DNA from: Megalobrama amblycephala
Lineage: Eukaryota; Chordata; Actinopteri; Cypriniformes; Xenocyprididae
Assembly: GCF_018812025.1 (NCBI RefSeq)
Contig: NC_063066.1
Coordinates: 9,865,882-9,929,881 of the forward strand
DNA length: 64,000 nt
Direction: 5' to 3'
Both the position numbers and the translations under genes were made by a program. How positions within the stretch are numbered: the first letter of the stretch is position 1; every line of letters starts with the position of its first letter. Below are positions 48,193-60,279 of the stretch, in pieces. The notes beneath the pieces were generated by a model. It searched no databases and was not told where the DNA came from. It saw only the letters and a list, made by a program, of their open reading frames with translations.

Positions 48193-49541
48193 GTTCACTC
48201 TATACTCTTACTGTATGTCAAAAGTTGTGCATCCATTTTATTTCTCTGAAAGAATTTTAGGAGAACATCTGAGACAAAGTAGATAAATAAAAACCAACAA
48301 CAGATAAATCAATAAAACAAATCATTCAATAAAACCAACACTCTCAGGGCAATTTGTAACTATGTTTTGGTGAATTGGTGGCCAATTCAGACAATCCATT
48401 TTCATACGATATACTTACACCACACTGATGGGTGGGGATTTCATCTTCATTACTTTTTTTCTGAAAATCATGTGTTTCCTAATAAAATAGATAGTCATGA
48501 GATTGGGTTGAATACAACTTATTATAAAAGCTGAAAGAATAATTTCTGACATTTTCCTCTAGGATGATATGTCCCTAAAACGGTGCCATCGGTGTTGCTC
48601 ACACTCCACCCAGTTCCATCTTGGAGAGGCTGGCTTATAGACAGGCACCCTAAAACCTGTTTCCATCCTGCGTCAGAGAAACTCACAGCACCTGCTCCAC
48701 CCAAGAAAGCAGTGCAGACGTTAAGGGCAGGGTAGTTCCATGTTCAGAGAAATTTCCACACGCTCGTTTTAAGGCTCCTCGACTCTACAAGCGTTTTCAC
48801 TCAAATATCGTAATGAGTAATTCCCCTTCAGGCCACTACTTCTTGCTGCGGTTGTCAAGAGAAGCTTTAGGGACACATTCAAAGAATAAACTCTATCCCA
48901 AATATTATACATGTGCAGTGTTTAACATAGATAAAGGTGTGGGAACTTTGTTGACAGGAATTTATGAAACATAGAAACAGAGATGTAAATGAGATGATTT
49001 ATGACATTCATGTCATAAACCTCTACAAAGTCAAAAGGCACACGGTCCCAAGAACGACACTGTGAAACATTATGTAAAACTCTTTAACAGAGATCAAATT
49101 ATGATACAATATCACCTACCGAACGAATTTTAGTCTAAACTTCTCTTCCTTCTATGTATCTCATAAGACACAGTAAGTGTGTTAAGACTCTATTAATTAG
49201 AATTATTTACTCTACACTGACATTAATGCAAGTCACTTGCACCTGGACTGCAGGGCCAAGCCTGAATTGGAGCTGCAACCGCCCTTTAAACCTCCCACTC
49301 TACATTCTTTGTGGTTGTGTAATGCCACAGAGATCCAACCACGGCTGTAATTACCAACAAATATCAGAATCATTGGAGAAGAGAAGCAAGTTGGCACATT
49401 CCCCTTGACTATATATTGTGATTATCTTTAAAAACCTTTCATATCTGAAATGTATAACAATGTTTATATCTAAATGCATATAAAGAATGACATTCACATT
49501 CCAAATGTTTCACTTTTAAGCCTTTTGGAGCTTCGAATCGT
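48193..49541. other. Non-coding stretch with candidate regulatory blocks
   Basis: Positions 48560-48860 and 49130-49400 are mixed sequence (for example TCTATTAATTAGAATTATTT with homeodomain cores at 49186) and may be conserved. No gene is supported. Confidence 0.35.
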
Positions 49542-49764
49542 CACTCTTAAAAAGAATGGTTCAGTGAAGAACCTTAAACATCTATGGAACCTTTCCATTG
49601 AACAAAAGATTCTTTATAGGGGAAAAAGGTTCTTCAGATTAATAAAAGTTCTAAATTTTTTTTTTTTTTTTTTAAATGGTTCTTTTAAGAAAGGTTCTTT
49701 GGGGAACCAAAAATGGTTCTTTAATGGCATTGCTGTGAAAAAAAAAACTCTTTAAAAAAAGTGT
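49542..49764. mobile_element. MITE of the CACTCTTAAAAA / GGTTCTTT family, copy 1
   Basis: CACTCTTAAAAAGAATGGTT at the left and AAAAAAGTGTTA at the right are related inverted ends; the interior repeats AGAACCTT and AAGGTTCTT. It is a short foldback element. Confidence 0.7.
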
Positions 49765-50030
49765 TATAATGGAGTAAAGCAAAGAGGCTGGTGTAAACTA
49801 AAGTGAAAATCGAAACTAAAGTGAACAAGGCAGCAACACTTATTTAATACATTAACATAAAACGCAGAGAGGAACCAAAATCGTGACACGTGCTGGAAGA
49901 AGAGGAAGAGGTTAGATTTCCGTGTATAATGAGGTACAAGAACAGCAAACATACAATAGTGCCAAGAGACAATGGCCATAGGCAGGAGAGGTGAGCCTGT
50001 CTCTTAGATAAAGTGCAGGAGAATGGACAG
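49765..50030. other. Non-coding stretch
   Basis: Nothing recognisable. Confidence 0.3.
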
Positions 50031-50300
50031 CTCTCTGAGGTGGGATGAGACCGTGAGGGTCAGCTCAAAGTCCTGACCCCGTAAGGATTGGATGCCATTT
50101 TCCCACGGCAAGAGCCGATCTAATAGGGGCTCGTCAATGACATCTGCCCCGGTTCAGGGAGATTAATTCACCCCCACACCACGACTCCACTCTGTCCCCA
50201 CAGCCCACATGAGTCTCACTCCAGTGGACAGGCCCAAAAGCAATGCCTTGAGCCAGCCTGCTAATCAATACTAGGATATTTTGTTTTTAGTACGCCACAG
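50031..50300. promoter_or_regulatory. Candidate conserved non-coding block
   Basis: GC-richer mixed sequence with GGGAGATTAATTCAC (K50-type homeodomain core) and GCTAATCAATACTAGG. Function is inferred only. Confidence 0.38.
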
Positions 50301-50818
50301 CAAGTTCGGTCTGGCACCACAGAGCCTGTTCGCTTTATTTTTCAAACACACCCATTTCTTCAACTGACGTATGCCACTGTAATCGGTGTACGTTCGTGAA
50401 CAGCAATACTTGAGGAAAAACACCTAGAGATTTGGAATGAGGAGTTCCCACTCAGAGTTGCTGAGCAGGTTCAGTGAATGAAATTGATACTTTTTTATTC
50501 TTAGATTGGCACATGTATTCAAGTATGTCAGGAATAAGCATAACAATCAGAAAAACAGGAAGGTAGATGGTATGAATAATATATATTTATATATATAAAA
50601 ATTACCCACATGCAGAAAGAAAGTGAGAAAGCTCTCTGTCTTTAATGCTATCCAACGCTACACAGCGAATCCAGCATGCATGATTGCAGTAGGGTGCAAT
50701 TATGTTGGTTTGGGAAAAGGGTTAAACAAACAGCTCCAGTGAGGTCATAAGCAGATGGAAGTGAGGATATGCCTGCACTTGCTGAGTGGGCACAGTGCTC
50801 CACATGACTGAGCGAGCA

Positions 50819-50866
<48 letters not shown>

Positions 50867-51110
50867 GGCCCCACTCTTTGCTGGAAGGGACTTAATGCAT
50901 TGTGCTATCAGTACAGCTTCACTACTAGTTTACTTGATAAATTCCTTCCGTTTAACTGGCAATTGGATTTATCAAGTTGAAAAAATATTGTGATCATGAA
51001 TGTCAAAAAAAAAAATATCCCCAGCATACTATTCATATCAGACATATGCAACAAATTCACCACTGCTTCTGACACAGTTTCTTTAATTTAAAAAAATATA
51101 TACTTTTTTT
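50301..51110. other. Non-coding stretch with a (GA)n microsatellite
   Basis: GA repeat at 50824-50859; AT-rich elsewhere. No gene is supported. Confidence 0.4.
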
Positions 51111-51400
51111 TTTAAGAATTAGGAAGTGTGATTAGCTGATACGCAGTCTCAGGCACACTAGAATGACTTAAGACCCTGCTGCTGATTTCAGGGAGGTCTG
51201 TTTAATCTGTTGGCATCCATAGAGGTGCACAGGGCTAATCCAAGCACAGCAATGAGGCATGGATCAAACCTGTCAGTGAATGTGGGAAAGACAGCAGCCA
51301 GTGCATGCACTCAATGGCTCAGGGGAATAAATGCCTTGAGATTCCATGCAACTCATCCCCTGCTGTAAAAGCAGTCAGGTGCACACTTTCGAAGTGTGAC
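51111..51400. promoter_or_regulatory. Candidate conserved non-coding block
   Basis: Mixed sequence containing GGGCTAATCCAAGC (bicoid-type core TAATCC at 51235) and AACCTGTCAG (MEIS-like). Inferred regulatory role. Confidence 0.35.
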
Positions 51401-51501
51401 AGCGTCACTCAAAAATATCGTTTCAAATGGCTGTTATGAGAAATCCCATTAGTGCAAAAAATATTATTGAAGTGATAACGTATATGATAAAGTATTCCCT
51501 A

Positions 51502-51716
51502 TACACTCTTAAAATAAAGGTTCTTTATTGGCATCTAAGTTTCCATGAAGAACCTTTAACATCCATGGAACCTTTTCCTTTCCCAAAAGGTTCTTTATAG
51601 CGAAAGCGGGTTCTTTATATTTATACTGAAACTGTTCATTGAAAGGTTCTTTGGGGAAACAAAAATGGCATTGCTGCGAAAACCCTCTTTGGGAACCTTT
51701 ATTTTTAAGAGTGAAT
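51502..51716. mobile_element. MITE of the CACTCTTAAAA / GGTTCTTT family, copy 2
   Basis: CACTCTTAAAATAAAGGTTC at the left is mirrored by GGAACCTTTATTTTTAAGAG at the right, with AAAGGTTCTTTA inside. This is the best-preserved of three copies in 3 kb. Confidence 0.82.
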
Positions 51717-52039
51717 ACATAATCTCTTGCTTGAGCATTTAAGTGAAAATGTAAATAGCTGAGATTAAATTAAAGAGGGTTTAAATCCTTATACAGATTG
51801 TATTTATAATGCAATACTTACTGAGAGTTTTTAATGTGGAGTTCTATTAGGTCATTCAAAATGCAAATCAGTGGCTTGGTTTGGATTCAGAAAATAACGT
51901 TCTCTCAGAATGGATAATTGTTGAATGTGGATGAACAAGTGATATTTAAAAAACAAGTTAAATCAAGCATTCAGAATCCTCAGATAGAAAATCCACATAG
52001 ATTCTGAACACCCACTTTTTTAGTTTGATGTTATAGGAA
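51717..52039. other. AT-rich non-coding stretch
   Basis: Nothing recognisable. Confidence 0.3.
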
Positions 52040-52235
52040 AACTTTAGGAACTTTTTATTCTGTAGTTCTTTACAAAAGCATCTATGATGTTAAAAACCGT
52101 ATTGGATGATCTACAAAAATACATTTATATTTTAATCTTCTCTATAGCCAACATGTATCTTTATTAGAAGAGAGTTTTTGTTGAACCAAAGATATAGTAA
52201 AGAGCCATTGAAGAATCTTTATTTTTAAGAGTGCA
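52040..52235. mobile_element. Degenerate MITE of the same family, copy 3
   Basis: Only the right end GAATCTTTATTTTTAAGAGT is well kept; the left end is decayed. Confidence 0.55.
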
Positions 52236-53259
52236 TGTTACACAGTACATATAGGATACTATACATATTATTTATTGATGACTCAGTAGTGGTAATTACA
52301 CCCTAAATTACAAAACGGCCTTGTATGTTCCTCCTCTCCTTGGCTAACTACAGCAAGAAAGATGTGGTAAAAACGGTCCCTTGACAAACAGACCAAAAGA
52401 CAATATGGTGTGATATTCAAATCACAAAATAAGATACTCAAATATTTAACCTCTGTCTGACCCCCAAAAATGCGGACACACTTGGTAACTCAAAGTTAAA
52501 TAGCAAAGAAATTATCCCTGCATTAATCTCTTATTATGAACATAATTATCAGAATTTATCGGCTGTTTCATCGTCTGGTTTTGACAAATTCAAGGGATTA
52601 AAGATATTTATAGCTAACCATAATTATACAAGTAATTTTGAGGAACTGTGTGTACCTAGACGACTCAACAAGTGAAAATGCAGGAGGGAATTACACACTT
52701 TGGAAATTATATGCATGACGGTTCACGTGAGGTAAAAAATAAGTTTGTCCCTTTTAAGCGTTTTTAATTTTGTTTATTTTTGTGTGTTGTGTATTCTTGC
52801 AAAGGAGAAATGTCTCATAAATAAAGTGTATCTTATGGAAATAACGAATATAATTTCAATTTTATGGTTAGTAGTAGGCTATTATCAGGACTAAGGCTAG
52901 CCTATAATATACACCAGTTGATACTTTCGGGGGGGAAATCCATAAGCATGAATTAGCCTAGTTTTAATTTATAGAATGATATTTATAGGAATCATTTACA
53001 GACCAACTGTATTTCTTAGCATTCGAAAGGCATAAAATAGTAGGCTATATTTGCTGTTTGACGAGAACCAATCCACGCGTGTTGACATCTGTTTGGCAGC
53101 GAGCGTGTCTGAATTCGCATATCATTGAACCGATCGCCTCAGATTACCACATTTGTGTTTAAACGAATTTGACAAAATCTGTCACTGGTTTCCCGGTAGA
53201 CATACGATTCGAATAACCAAATTAAAGTAAAAAAAAAAATTGATATGTAGTCATAAACC
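52236..53259. other. Non-coding stretch downstream of sox3
   Basis: AT-rich, apparently single copy. No gene or clear repeat is visible. Confidence 0.35.
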
Positions 53260-53937
53260 TTTTTTTGTAAAACAAATTTATTCATTTAGGAATAGGATGG
53301 TCTTCAGTAGAAACGTCAGTTTAAATAAAACTCTCCGTCCCACATAATGGATTAACCTGATACTGCCATAACATCACAGAAAGGAAGATTCACAAAACAA
53401 AAGTGGAACATTTCAACAAGACGTACAATGGTTCACAAGCTTTAAAAAAACAACTCACTATAAATAAAACAAACTTTGCGCTTGCGACCAGCACAGTCTT
53501 TCATTTCAATAAAACCTAGTTCAAATGAACAACAAAAAGACTACACAGATTTGGACAAAATCGACATTCTAAAAATAAGTGTAAACATTAATGAGTGAAC
53601 ATACTCTCTCCCTCCATCTGTTCTTTCCTTTTTTTTGTTTTTGAAATACAGCCTCTTCACGAAGCCACGTGCCAAACTCTGACGGCAAATAAGTCAGAAG
53701 TCCAATATTCTTCTACAGACTTTGATTGCTTTACAGCTTATGATAAAAGCTCCTCTGCAATGCAATTTATTCTGAAGTCCCCGATATGTCGCCATAAAAT
53801 GCTTTAAAACGGACAACTCATTGAGATTAAAAATAGTTTCTTTTTTAAAAACGAAATTGAACTTCGATTCTTTTTGCAAATCAAAATGTTCAAGTATCCG
53901 AAGTACTTAGTCTTTTTTTTTTGTTTTTAGGAGTCTT
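53260..53937 (-). other. Probable sox3 3' untranslated region
   Basis: This AT-rich stretch follows the sox3 stop codon. On the minus strand there are AATAAA polyadenylation signals at 53766-53771 and 53277-53282 (seen as TTTATT on the plus strand). The second would give a 3' UTR of about 660-690 bases. The end point is inferred; transcript data would decide which signal is used. Confidence 0.45.
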
Positions 53938-54837
53938 TCAAATGTGGGTTAGGGGTAGCGTTCCGTTCACGCCAGTCCCTGCGCTTTGATAGTGCGGATG
54001 AACGCTGTGTAACCGACTGGTCTGTAGACTGGAGTGGTCGGCGCTGTCTCCTCCGGGCGGCAGGTACATGCTTATCATATCCCTCAGGTCTCCCAAACAA
54101 GCACGCTGAGAGTGAGAGGTTATGGCCGGAGGAGGAGAGCTGGGTTCCGTCTTGCACACTGAAGCCATGGAGCCCAGACCCATTGCACTGGAAGTTTGCT
54201 GCGTGTATGCTGGTGACATGCTGTACGTGGACGCCGCGTTCATGTAGGTCTGGGCCGTGGACATCATCGGGTACTGAAGTCCCGCCATGTCGTACCGGTG
54301 CATCTGCTGAATCTGGGGGCTGTTCATGCTGGGATGCTGAGAGTAGGCCAGCTGGTCCTGCATGAGGGAGTAGGCGCTGTTCGTCCAGCCGTTCATGTGC
54401 GTGTAGTCCATCCGCTGGCCCACCGAGACGGCATTGTTGACAGAGTTGGCACCGGGCGCCAAGAGTCCTCCGGGCAAGGAATACTTGTCTTTCTTCAGCA
54501 GGGTCTTGGTCTTCCTGCGGGGACGGTATTTGTAATCCGGGTGCTCCTTCATGTGCATGGCTCGTAACCGCTTGGCCTCGTCAATGAAGGGTCTCTTCTC
54601 GGCGTCAGTCAAAAGTTTCCAGTCAGCACCGAGGCGCTTGCTGATCTCAGAGTTGTGCATTTTAGGATTCTCTTGTGCCATCTTCCTCCGCTGACCGCGA
54701 GACCACACCATGAAAGCATTCATAGGCCGCTTCACCCGGTCCTGGTCGTTGGCACTGTTGTTTTTGCCGCCCGCCGCCGAGCCCGTGTTGGACTGCGGAA
54801 GGGGGCTTTTAATCTCGGTTTCCATCATGTTATACAT
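53938..54837 (-). CDS. sox3: Transcription factor Sox3 (SoxB1 group), complete, single exon
   Basis: The 299-residue protein is a SoxB1 HMG-box transcription factor. It binds AACAATG-like DNA in the nucleus, usually with a POU partner, and keeps neural progenitors undifferentiated. The HMG box spans about residues 34-112 and shows the [10 protein letters not shown] signature at 37-46 and basic nuclear-import clusters at both ends (KRP at 36-38 with GQRRK at 48-52, and RPRRK at 105-109). A serine/proline/methionine-rich activation region follows. The protein ends in LPLTHI, the C-terminus of the Sox3 branch (Sox2 ends differently). The start MYNMMETE is the SoxB1 start, so the first ATG (CAT at 54835-54837) is chosen over the inner Met. 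The stop is TGA at 53938-53940. There is no intron, as is usual for SoxB1. The length fits fish Sox3 (about 300 residues); mammalian SOX3 is longer because of an N-terminal extension and alanine tracts, which are absent here. GC content is well above the flanks. Sox2, Sox1 and Sox19 are less likely from the linker and tail. Confidence 0.98.
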   Translation of the reverse strand: MYNMMETEIKSPLPQSNTGSAAGGKNNSANDQDRVKRPMNAFMVWSRGQRRKMAQENPKMHNSEISKRLGADWKLLTDAEKRPFIDEAKRLRAMHMKEHPDYKYRPRRKTKTLLKKDKYSLPGGLLAPGANSVNNAVSVGQRMDYTHMNGWTNSAYSLMQDQLAYSQHPSMNSPQIQQMHRYDMAGLQYPMMSTAQTYMNAASTYSMSPAYTQQTSSAMGLGSMASVCKTEPSSPPPAITSHSQRACLGDLRDMISMYLPPGGDSADHSSLQTSRLHSVHPHYQSAGTGVNGTLPLTHI

Positions 54838-55270
54838 TCAAACTACTTAAAAGTGGTGCCTTAAAAGCACTCGAAAGACAAGGCTGAAATTTAAAGAGAC
54901 TCACAAAATAAAGTCGGTAGTCAGTCAAAAGTTCAGAGAGCTAAAACTCTGGTCACGTCAAAAGCACCGAACTCTTTCAAATGTCTCCACACCAGTCCCG
55001 TGTGTCTCTCTCTGCTCTGCCACGGAACTCTGAAAAGTTGTGCGCTAAGCTCAGCTGTTAATAGAGGCTCGGCCATGTGATTTGGATTGACAGCATAACA
55101 ATGAGCTCAGCGCCGACCAATCAGAGAGCGCATCACTCTCCGCCATCCAAGCAGCGAGCTGCCCGGGCACCACCGTGTTTCGGGATGCACTTAAAGTGGG
55201 ATAAAATACATCACTGGCATCTTTGCACTTTGACAATTTAAATCACTTTGTTTTAAAGCGCGTGTTATCC
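54838..55270 (-). promoter_or_regulatory. sox3 5' UTR and proximal promoter
   Basis: This is the segment immediately upstream of the sox3 start. A TATTAA element on the minus strand near 55056-55061 could act as a TATA box, placing transcription start near 55030 and giving a 5' UTR of about 190 bases. Further upstream are GGATTGACAG at 55084-55093 (one base from the PBX-MEIS composite TGATTGACAG), a perfect SOX site AACAATG at 55097-55103, and CCAAT at 55117-55121 (plus strand, so an inverted CCAAT box for sox3). Control of the human SOX3 basal promoter by NF-Y and by PBX1/MEIS1 is established knowledge as I recall it. The SOX site suggests autoregulation, which is inference. Confidence 0.6.
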
Positions 55271-56128
55271 ACTGGAAAATGTAGTAGACAGATAGGGTTA
55301 AATAAATATTATGAATTTCACACTTTCCCGGAAAAAAAGAAAAGAAATGTTCGACGTTCAAATAAATGAATAAATAAAAAATAGCATGTTTAATTTATTA
55401 AATAAAAATAAATGCAAGAATCGGGTTTGATTACTACTTGTATGTAAACATGTAAACTTTGCCTCTTACAATGGCACGACGAAGGCACTATAATAATTAT
55501 TAATTAAACAAATAATAAGAAACAAATAATTTAATTCAGAGTTCGGTTTATTTATTTTTTAGAGTGTAATGCAAGCTTGTTTTCTTTTGCCCTGTCTTCA
55601 CCTCTAACAGAATTCTAATAAGACTGAGGGAATTAAAATTGACATTGATTAAAAAGTTCGATTTTAACACCAAGCAAATTACGTAACTATCTAAATATTA
55701 TAATAATAAATTACTGAAGTAGCCTATTTACATTATTTGTCTCTCAATTTATTCTAACTTTCATTTGACATCTCAGTAGTATAGCCTACTAGCCTATTAT
55801 TTACAGGTTGAGCTGAAAATAACACCAATTTTATAAAAACAAACATTCAACAAAATAGTTTTTTTTTAAACCACGCGTCGCAGTTTTTGTCAAGTGTCTA
55901 ATACTAACAAAATTAATACAGTAACGCCCCCCTGTGGATCAATTTTGTATTGTTCTGAAGAAAGAATAACTGATGTGACTATTTAGACTACACACGACTT
56001 TTTAGAACAACCACGCCAATTTGAGTGTATGTTAATTAGGGCTATTTATTTTTTTACATCACCAATTATTGCTAACTGCAATCAATTCCGGGTTTTATTT
56101 GTTAGGCTGTGTGATTTACAAATGACTC
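55271..56128. other. AT-rich non-coding stretch upstream of sox3
   Basis: No repeat structure or gene is visible. Confidence 0.35.
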
Positions 56129-56161
56129 GAGTAAGAGGAGAGTAAGAGGAGAGTAAGAGGA
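56129..56161. repeat. Three tandem copies of an 11-bp unit
   Basis: GAGTAAGAGGA is repeated three times without interruption. Confidence 0.9.
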
Positions 56162-57300
56162 GAGGTTTTCAGTCTCCCGGGGAGAAATTACACCTTCGAA
56201 GGGGCCAGTAGCTTATTAGCACACCGTCCATCGACATTTAACACATTCATCGCCACTGAGACTGAACGATTACAGCACTGAATATTCATAATGGGCTTTT
56301 GACACCTCACACTAACGACTCAACCATTTAGTGAAAAGTTTCACCGTGTGTGACCGATTTGGACATGTACACCAACACGTACGTCTCAGTTATTTACTTT
56401 CCAAACTGCTCTTAACAAGTACAAGTGTTGTTACTCAATGCTGTTATTCAGGCCCGATGTTAAGGATTGTAAAGTACTATTCATCATAATAATTCATGAT
56501 ATTGCCTATAGAGCAATTTGAAAGAGCAATCAGGTTATAATTTAGCATTGTGCCTAATTTAAAGAAAAATGTAAAATTTCTAAACCAGTAAGATATTTTG
56601 GGTAGTCAAGTTAATTTGTCACGTCAAATAAAACACTAATCGTAGCCTATATTTGTGATTAGAAGGCTAGAAAAAAACTAAATTTCACTGACAAATTAAC
56701 AACCATATCCAAAACAACTGGGGAAAACTGGATAATTTTTCAATCGCTTTCAGTTTCATTAGAGAGATACTAAAGTAAATGTGTCATTTGGAACATCATT
56801 AGTCACTTTACATTAATATGAATAGCAGTGCACCAGCCGTTATGACAAAAGTTCTAATTAGAGACTTATTTCACGAAACCGGTGATTTATCCGAGTGGTT
56901 TCAGGAACATATCCTCTTGTAATCTGCTTATGGAAATGTCGCCTATAGGAGACAGTGGGAAAAGGAAAACTCCCAGTTACCCGGAGCTCGGTAATGATGG
57001 CTTCTGTTCTCCAAATTTCCTAATTAACGTGAGCTAAGGCCGAGGACCACCAGGAAAGCCTCCTAGTGTTCAACATCATTGAGCTCCGAGGAACAAGGCT
57101 TCCGAAAATCACTCACGTGTATGATGGCCGAGCAGGGAAATGTCCATTAGTGTAGTAGGCAATTCAAACGACCCGAATACTAAAACTGACACTGTGCTGC
57201 AGATAAATAAAGTCCATTATATGTCAATTAACACTAAAAAAAGTCCAAACATCTAAAATTATTATTGAAAGCAAAAGATGGAAAATGGTCAGTTCATTAC
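56162..57300. promoter_or_regulatory. Candidate conserved non-coding block upstream of sox3
   Basis: The interval 56160-56340 and especially 56850-57130 is mixed in sequence and free of repeats, with cores such as TCCTAATTAACGTGAG (57018-57033) and ATCATTGAGC. It lies 2 kb upstream of the sox3 start. I infer an enhancer; not tested. Confidence 0.4.
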
Positions 57301-58050
57301 TGCTTTATATGTCACATGTCAGATCTGTGAAATTTAAGGACGTTTCAACAACTTGTTCTATCGTGATAAATCCAACAATACCATAACAAATCGCCACAGG
57401 ACTTCTATTCTTTATCACAGTGTAAAGTCTTTTTTTCAAACCCGTGGATTCACTTGTTAATTAGCTCAACTTTAACAATTAAAGTGGAAGCAAATTACAG
57501 CAAAGCACACGCAGAGCCTCAAAAAGACATTGTTTTTATGGAGTCTAATAAGGTGATGTTGGACAAAATAAGTGGACTTAAAACAGTCCAATAAGCCTGC
57601 GCGCGACACACCCACTTTAAGATACAATATAGCTCGAGCCACAATACTGAATAATTGAATGATTTTTACGGGTTGAAAAAAAGAATGTTTACCATTTAGG
57701 TATAAGAATATTTTCAGCCTACTATTTTTGCTTTAGAATAGGTTATAATATATAAGATATAAGGCTATATAAATTATTTTTAGAAATATTATTTTAAGAA
57801 AAAAAGTTTAATTTGAATAATAGTATATTCTGTCTTACATCAAATGAATAGAGCATTAACTGTAACACGTTAACTAGCCAAAACGATAGTACTAACATAT
57901 ATATATATATATATTTAAAAGAAGTCTTTGTGTAATTTTTTAGATCACATATCTCCGAACCATTAAGCATTGCTCTGGAGTCCATTTAAACGTCATAACC
58001 GTATGAATTAATAACTTTTTGTTTCAACTCACTGGCTACGAATAAGGCCA
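57301..58050. other. AT-rich non-coding stretch
   Basis: A short TA run at 57898-57914. No gene is visible. Confidence 0.3.
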
Positions 58051-58260
58051 GAGTTACCATGGTTAACAGAATGATTTTTCAAATGCAGGCACAATAAAGA
58101 CCGTCTCATTGGGATTTGCATGATTTTTGAACCGAATATGCAAATGAAGATGCAATTTCAGCACGGTCTGTTATTCCTATTGTATTTCGTTGAATGGTTG
58201 CGTCCCCTCTGGTTCTGACACTGGTAAAATAATATTCACTGGTCAATTAAAGAAAAGAGG
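58051..58260. promoter_or_regulatory. Candidate enhancer with paired octamer sites
   Basis: ATTTGCAT (58114-58121) and ATGCAAAT (58138-58145) are perfect, oppositely oriented POU octamers spaced 16 bases apart. A SOX-like ACAATAA lies at 58091-58097. POU plus SOX binding is the established mode of action of SoxB1 targets. The block lies 3.2 kb upstream of the sox3 start. Confidence 0.5.
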
Positions 58261-58975
58261 CTTGGATCTGACCTTCTTTCAGATGTCACTGAACTATTGG
58301 AATGATAACATGTTTTATACTTGAAACATATGAGTCCGGTCATTAAAATTAATGTGATCATGGCTGTAAAATTGAATGATGTAGTAGTAATAATAATAAT
58401 AATTATAATAAAAACAGCGACATTTTTGTTTCTTATTTTACTTCAATCTATTACAAGCATTTTGAGTCACCAACACATAAAAACAAATCAATTTTACGCG
58501 CTGCTTGTCGATGTTAAATTATACCTTTTTAACTTTTTATTCAGGCTATTTTAATCGAAAAATAAGTTTTAATTCTCAACAATTTTGCAATCGAAACAAA
58601 TAATGTATAAACAGCCTTATTTAATAGATATTTACAAATATGGTTTGCTTCCTCACACATTGTCTGTCCTCAGCAAGTTTGTAAAGCGCGTTAAGTACTG
58701 TTGTTCTGTCACTCGCAGAGGACAATTACCGACTATCGAATGAACAACATGTGGGACTCAAAGCCACTAATGCATCAGCAAAATTTAGACATCACAATCA
58801 ATCCAATTTTCCTCACTTTTTTAAAATAAAATAAAATATATATTTTCATTTTACAGTTTCTATTTCTCGATGAGTAAATATGCTATTAATTTCATTTAAA
58901 TTCCCAATTATTTGACACAGATTTTTATACTGAAAATAAAAACTTCCTCAATGATATTCCATAAATCTGTTTCTT
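58261..58975. other. AT-rich non-coding stretch with (TAA)n
   Basis: A TAA repeat at 58386-58404. No gene is visible. Confidence 0.35.
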
Positions 58976-59135
58976 TGAGTTTCTTCACCATTAAAGGCAA
59001 GTCAGATTCAGTTACCTGCAGGGAAATGTACAGGTAAACCACAGGTAAGGCACTAGAGCACATTGATGTCCACATCCTGTTGTTTAACTGATTTGTCTTG
59101 GTCTTATACAGTCTGAGAAAAGATAAGCATTAAGC
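58976..59135. promoter_or_regulatory. Small candidate conserved block
   Basis: Mixed sequence with TTACCTGCAGGGAAATGTAC and nearby ACAGGTAA repeats. Weakly supported. Confidence 0.25.
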
Positions 59136-59475
59136 ACAGTCACCTGAAAAAGAAGAAATTACATGTTCATCACACTCTAGATATAAAAAGCATCAATGTT
59201 GCAAAAGACATTTTACCAGTCATTACTGCAGTCCTGTTTGTCAGCAAACTGAAAACTTATTTTATCAGTTTTATTTAAACTAATTTTGTTTATGTACACT
59301 TTTTGCAGTTTGAATGTCTTTCTTAGAAGCAATAACGCATGACCACCTAATTTTTTTTTTTTTTCAACTATCTTTTTTAAATTGTTTATATGTAAGCTAC
59401 TTATGCATTTACAAAGAATATGATCATTTTCACAGTAAAGCACACACTATATATGAGAAGTACATTGCAACAGAA
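59136..59475. other. AT-rich non-coding stretch
   Basis: A T-run at 59350-59364. Nothing else recognisable. Confidence 0.3.
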
Positions 59476-59770
59476 GAATCAAGGCATGTTTGAGGAGCTC
59501 TTTAGCCCATGCAGTCAGTGATAAATAGGATTTCGGATCTAATGCAGCATGAAGCTAATGTGCACCCATCATCTGCTGGGACGTGCAGCACATGGTGTGA
59601 ATACACAGTCCCTATTTGCTCCTCAATGACAACATTTTTCTACAATATCTTTAACTTTCAGGAGGAAAATTTTAGCGAAACATTAATAAAACCCCATTTA
59701 GTACATGATGCGTTAAATGAAAATAGTTTTAACTACATTCATTCTGACCCAGTGAAAGCTAATTTCAATT
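59476..59770. promoter_or_regulatory. Candidate conserved non-coding block
   Basis: Mixed sequence with GCATGAAGCTAATGTGCACC and TCATCTGCTGGGACGTGCAG (E-box-like CATCTG/CAGATG). The plus-strand open frame from 59509 shows no domain. Function is inferred. Confidence 0.33.
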
Positions 59771-60279
59771 AAAGCGCTGATTTAATTTAGCAGAAAATTA
59801 CTATAAATATAGTTTTGATTAAATCACTGAGCAAATTCTAATAGCACAAGCAATTGTCTTTGAGTTTAGAGGTGTTATTAGATTTGGCTAAATGTATCTG
59901 TGAAGGAATTTCTCAATGTGTTAAAGCAGTCTCTTGCACATCAGCACTGTGATAATGCTTATAACGTTCTCTAGTTTAAGTGCCTGTCAGAAAAAAAAAA
60001 CGATTAGGGTGTCATGTGAGTCATGCCTAGAGCTGTTTAATTATTTTAAAACAAGAAAATAAATTCAAATAATTACGTTTCATTTTCAGGAACCATATAT
60101 AAAAACATTTTGTTAACTCCATGTTCTGTCAGTCAGACTTGCAGAAATGGACAAGAATTGCCATCACTGAAATGCCATCATTGGCTGCAAGGCTAATTAC
60201 AAACCTCATTATTTCCCATGTATCTTTTGAATCATTTCCATGTACTACAGTTTCTCCAAAACAATAGAAACTTTCTCTT
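59771..60279. other. AT-rich non-coding stretch
   Basis: No gene or clear repeat is visible. Confidence 0.3.

Noticed and set aside
54183..54567. Plus-strand open frames of 60 and 89 codons
   Set aside because: They lie antisense inside the sox3 coding sequence and show no domain.
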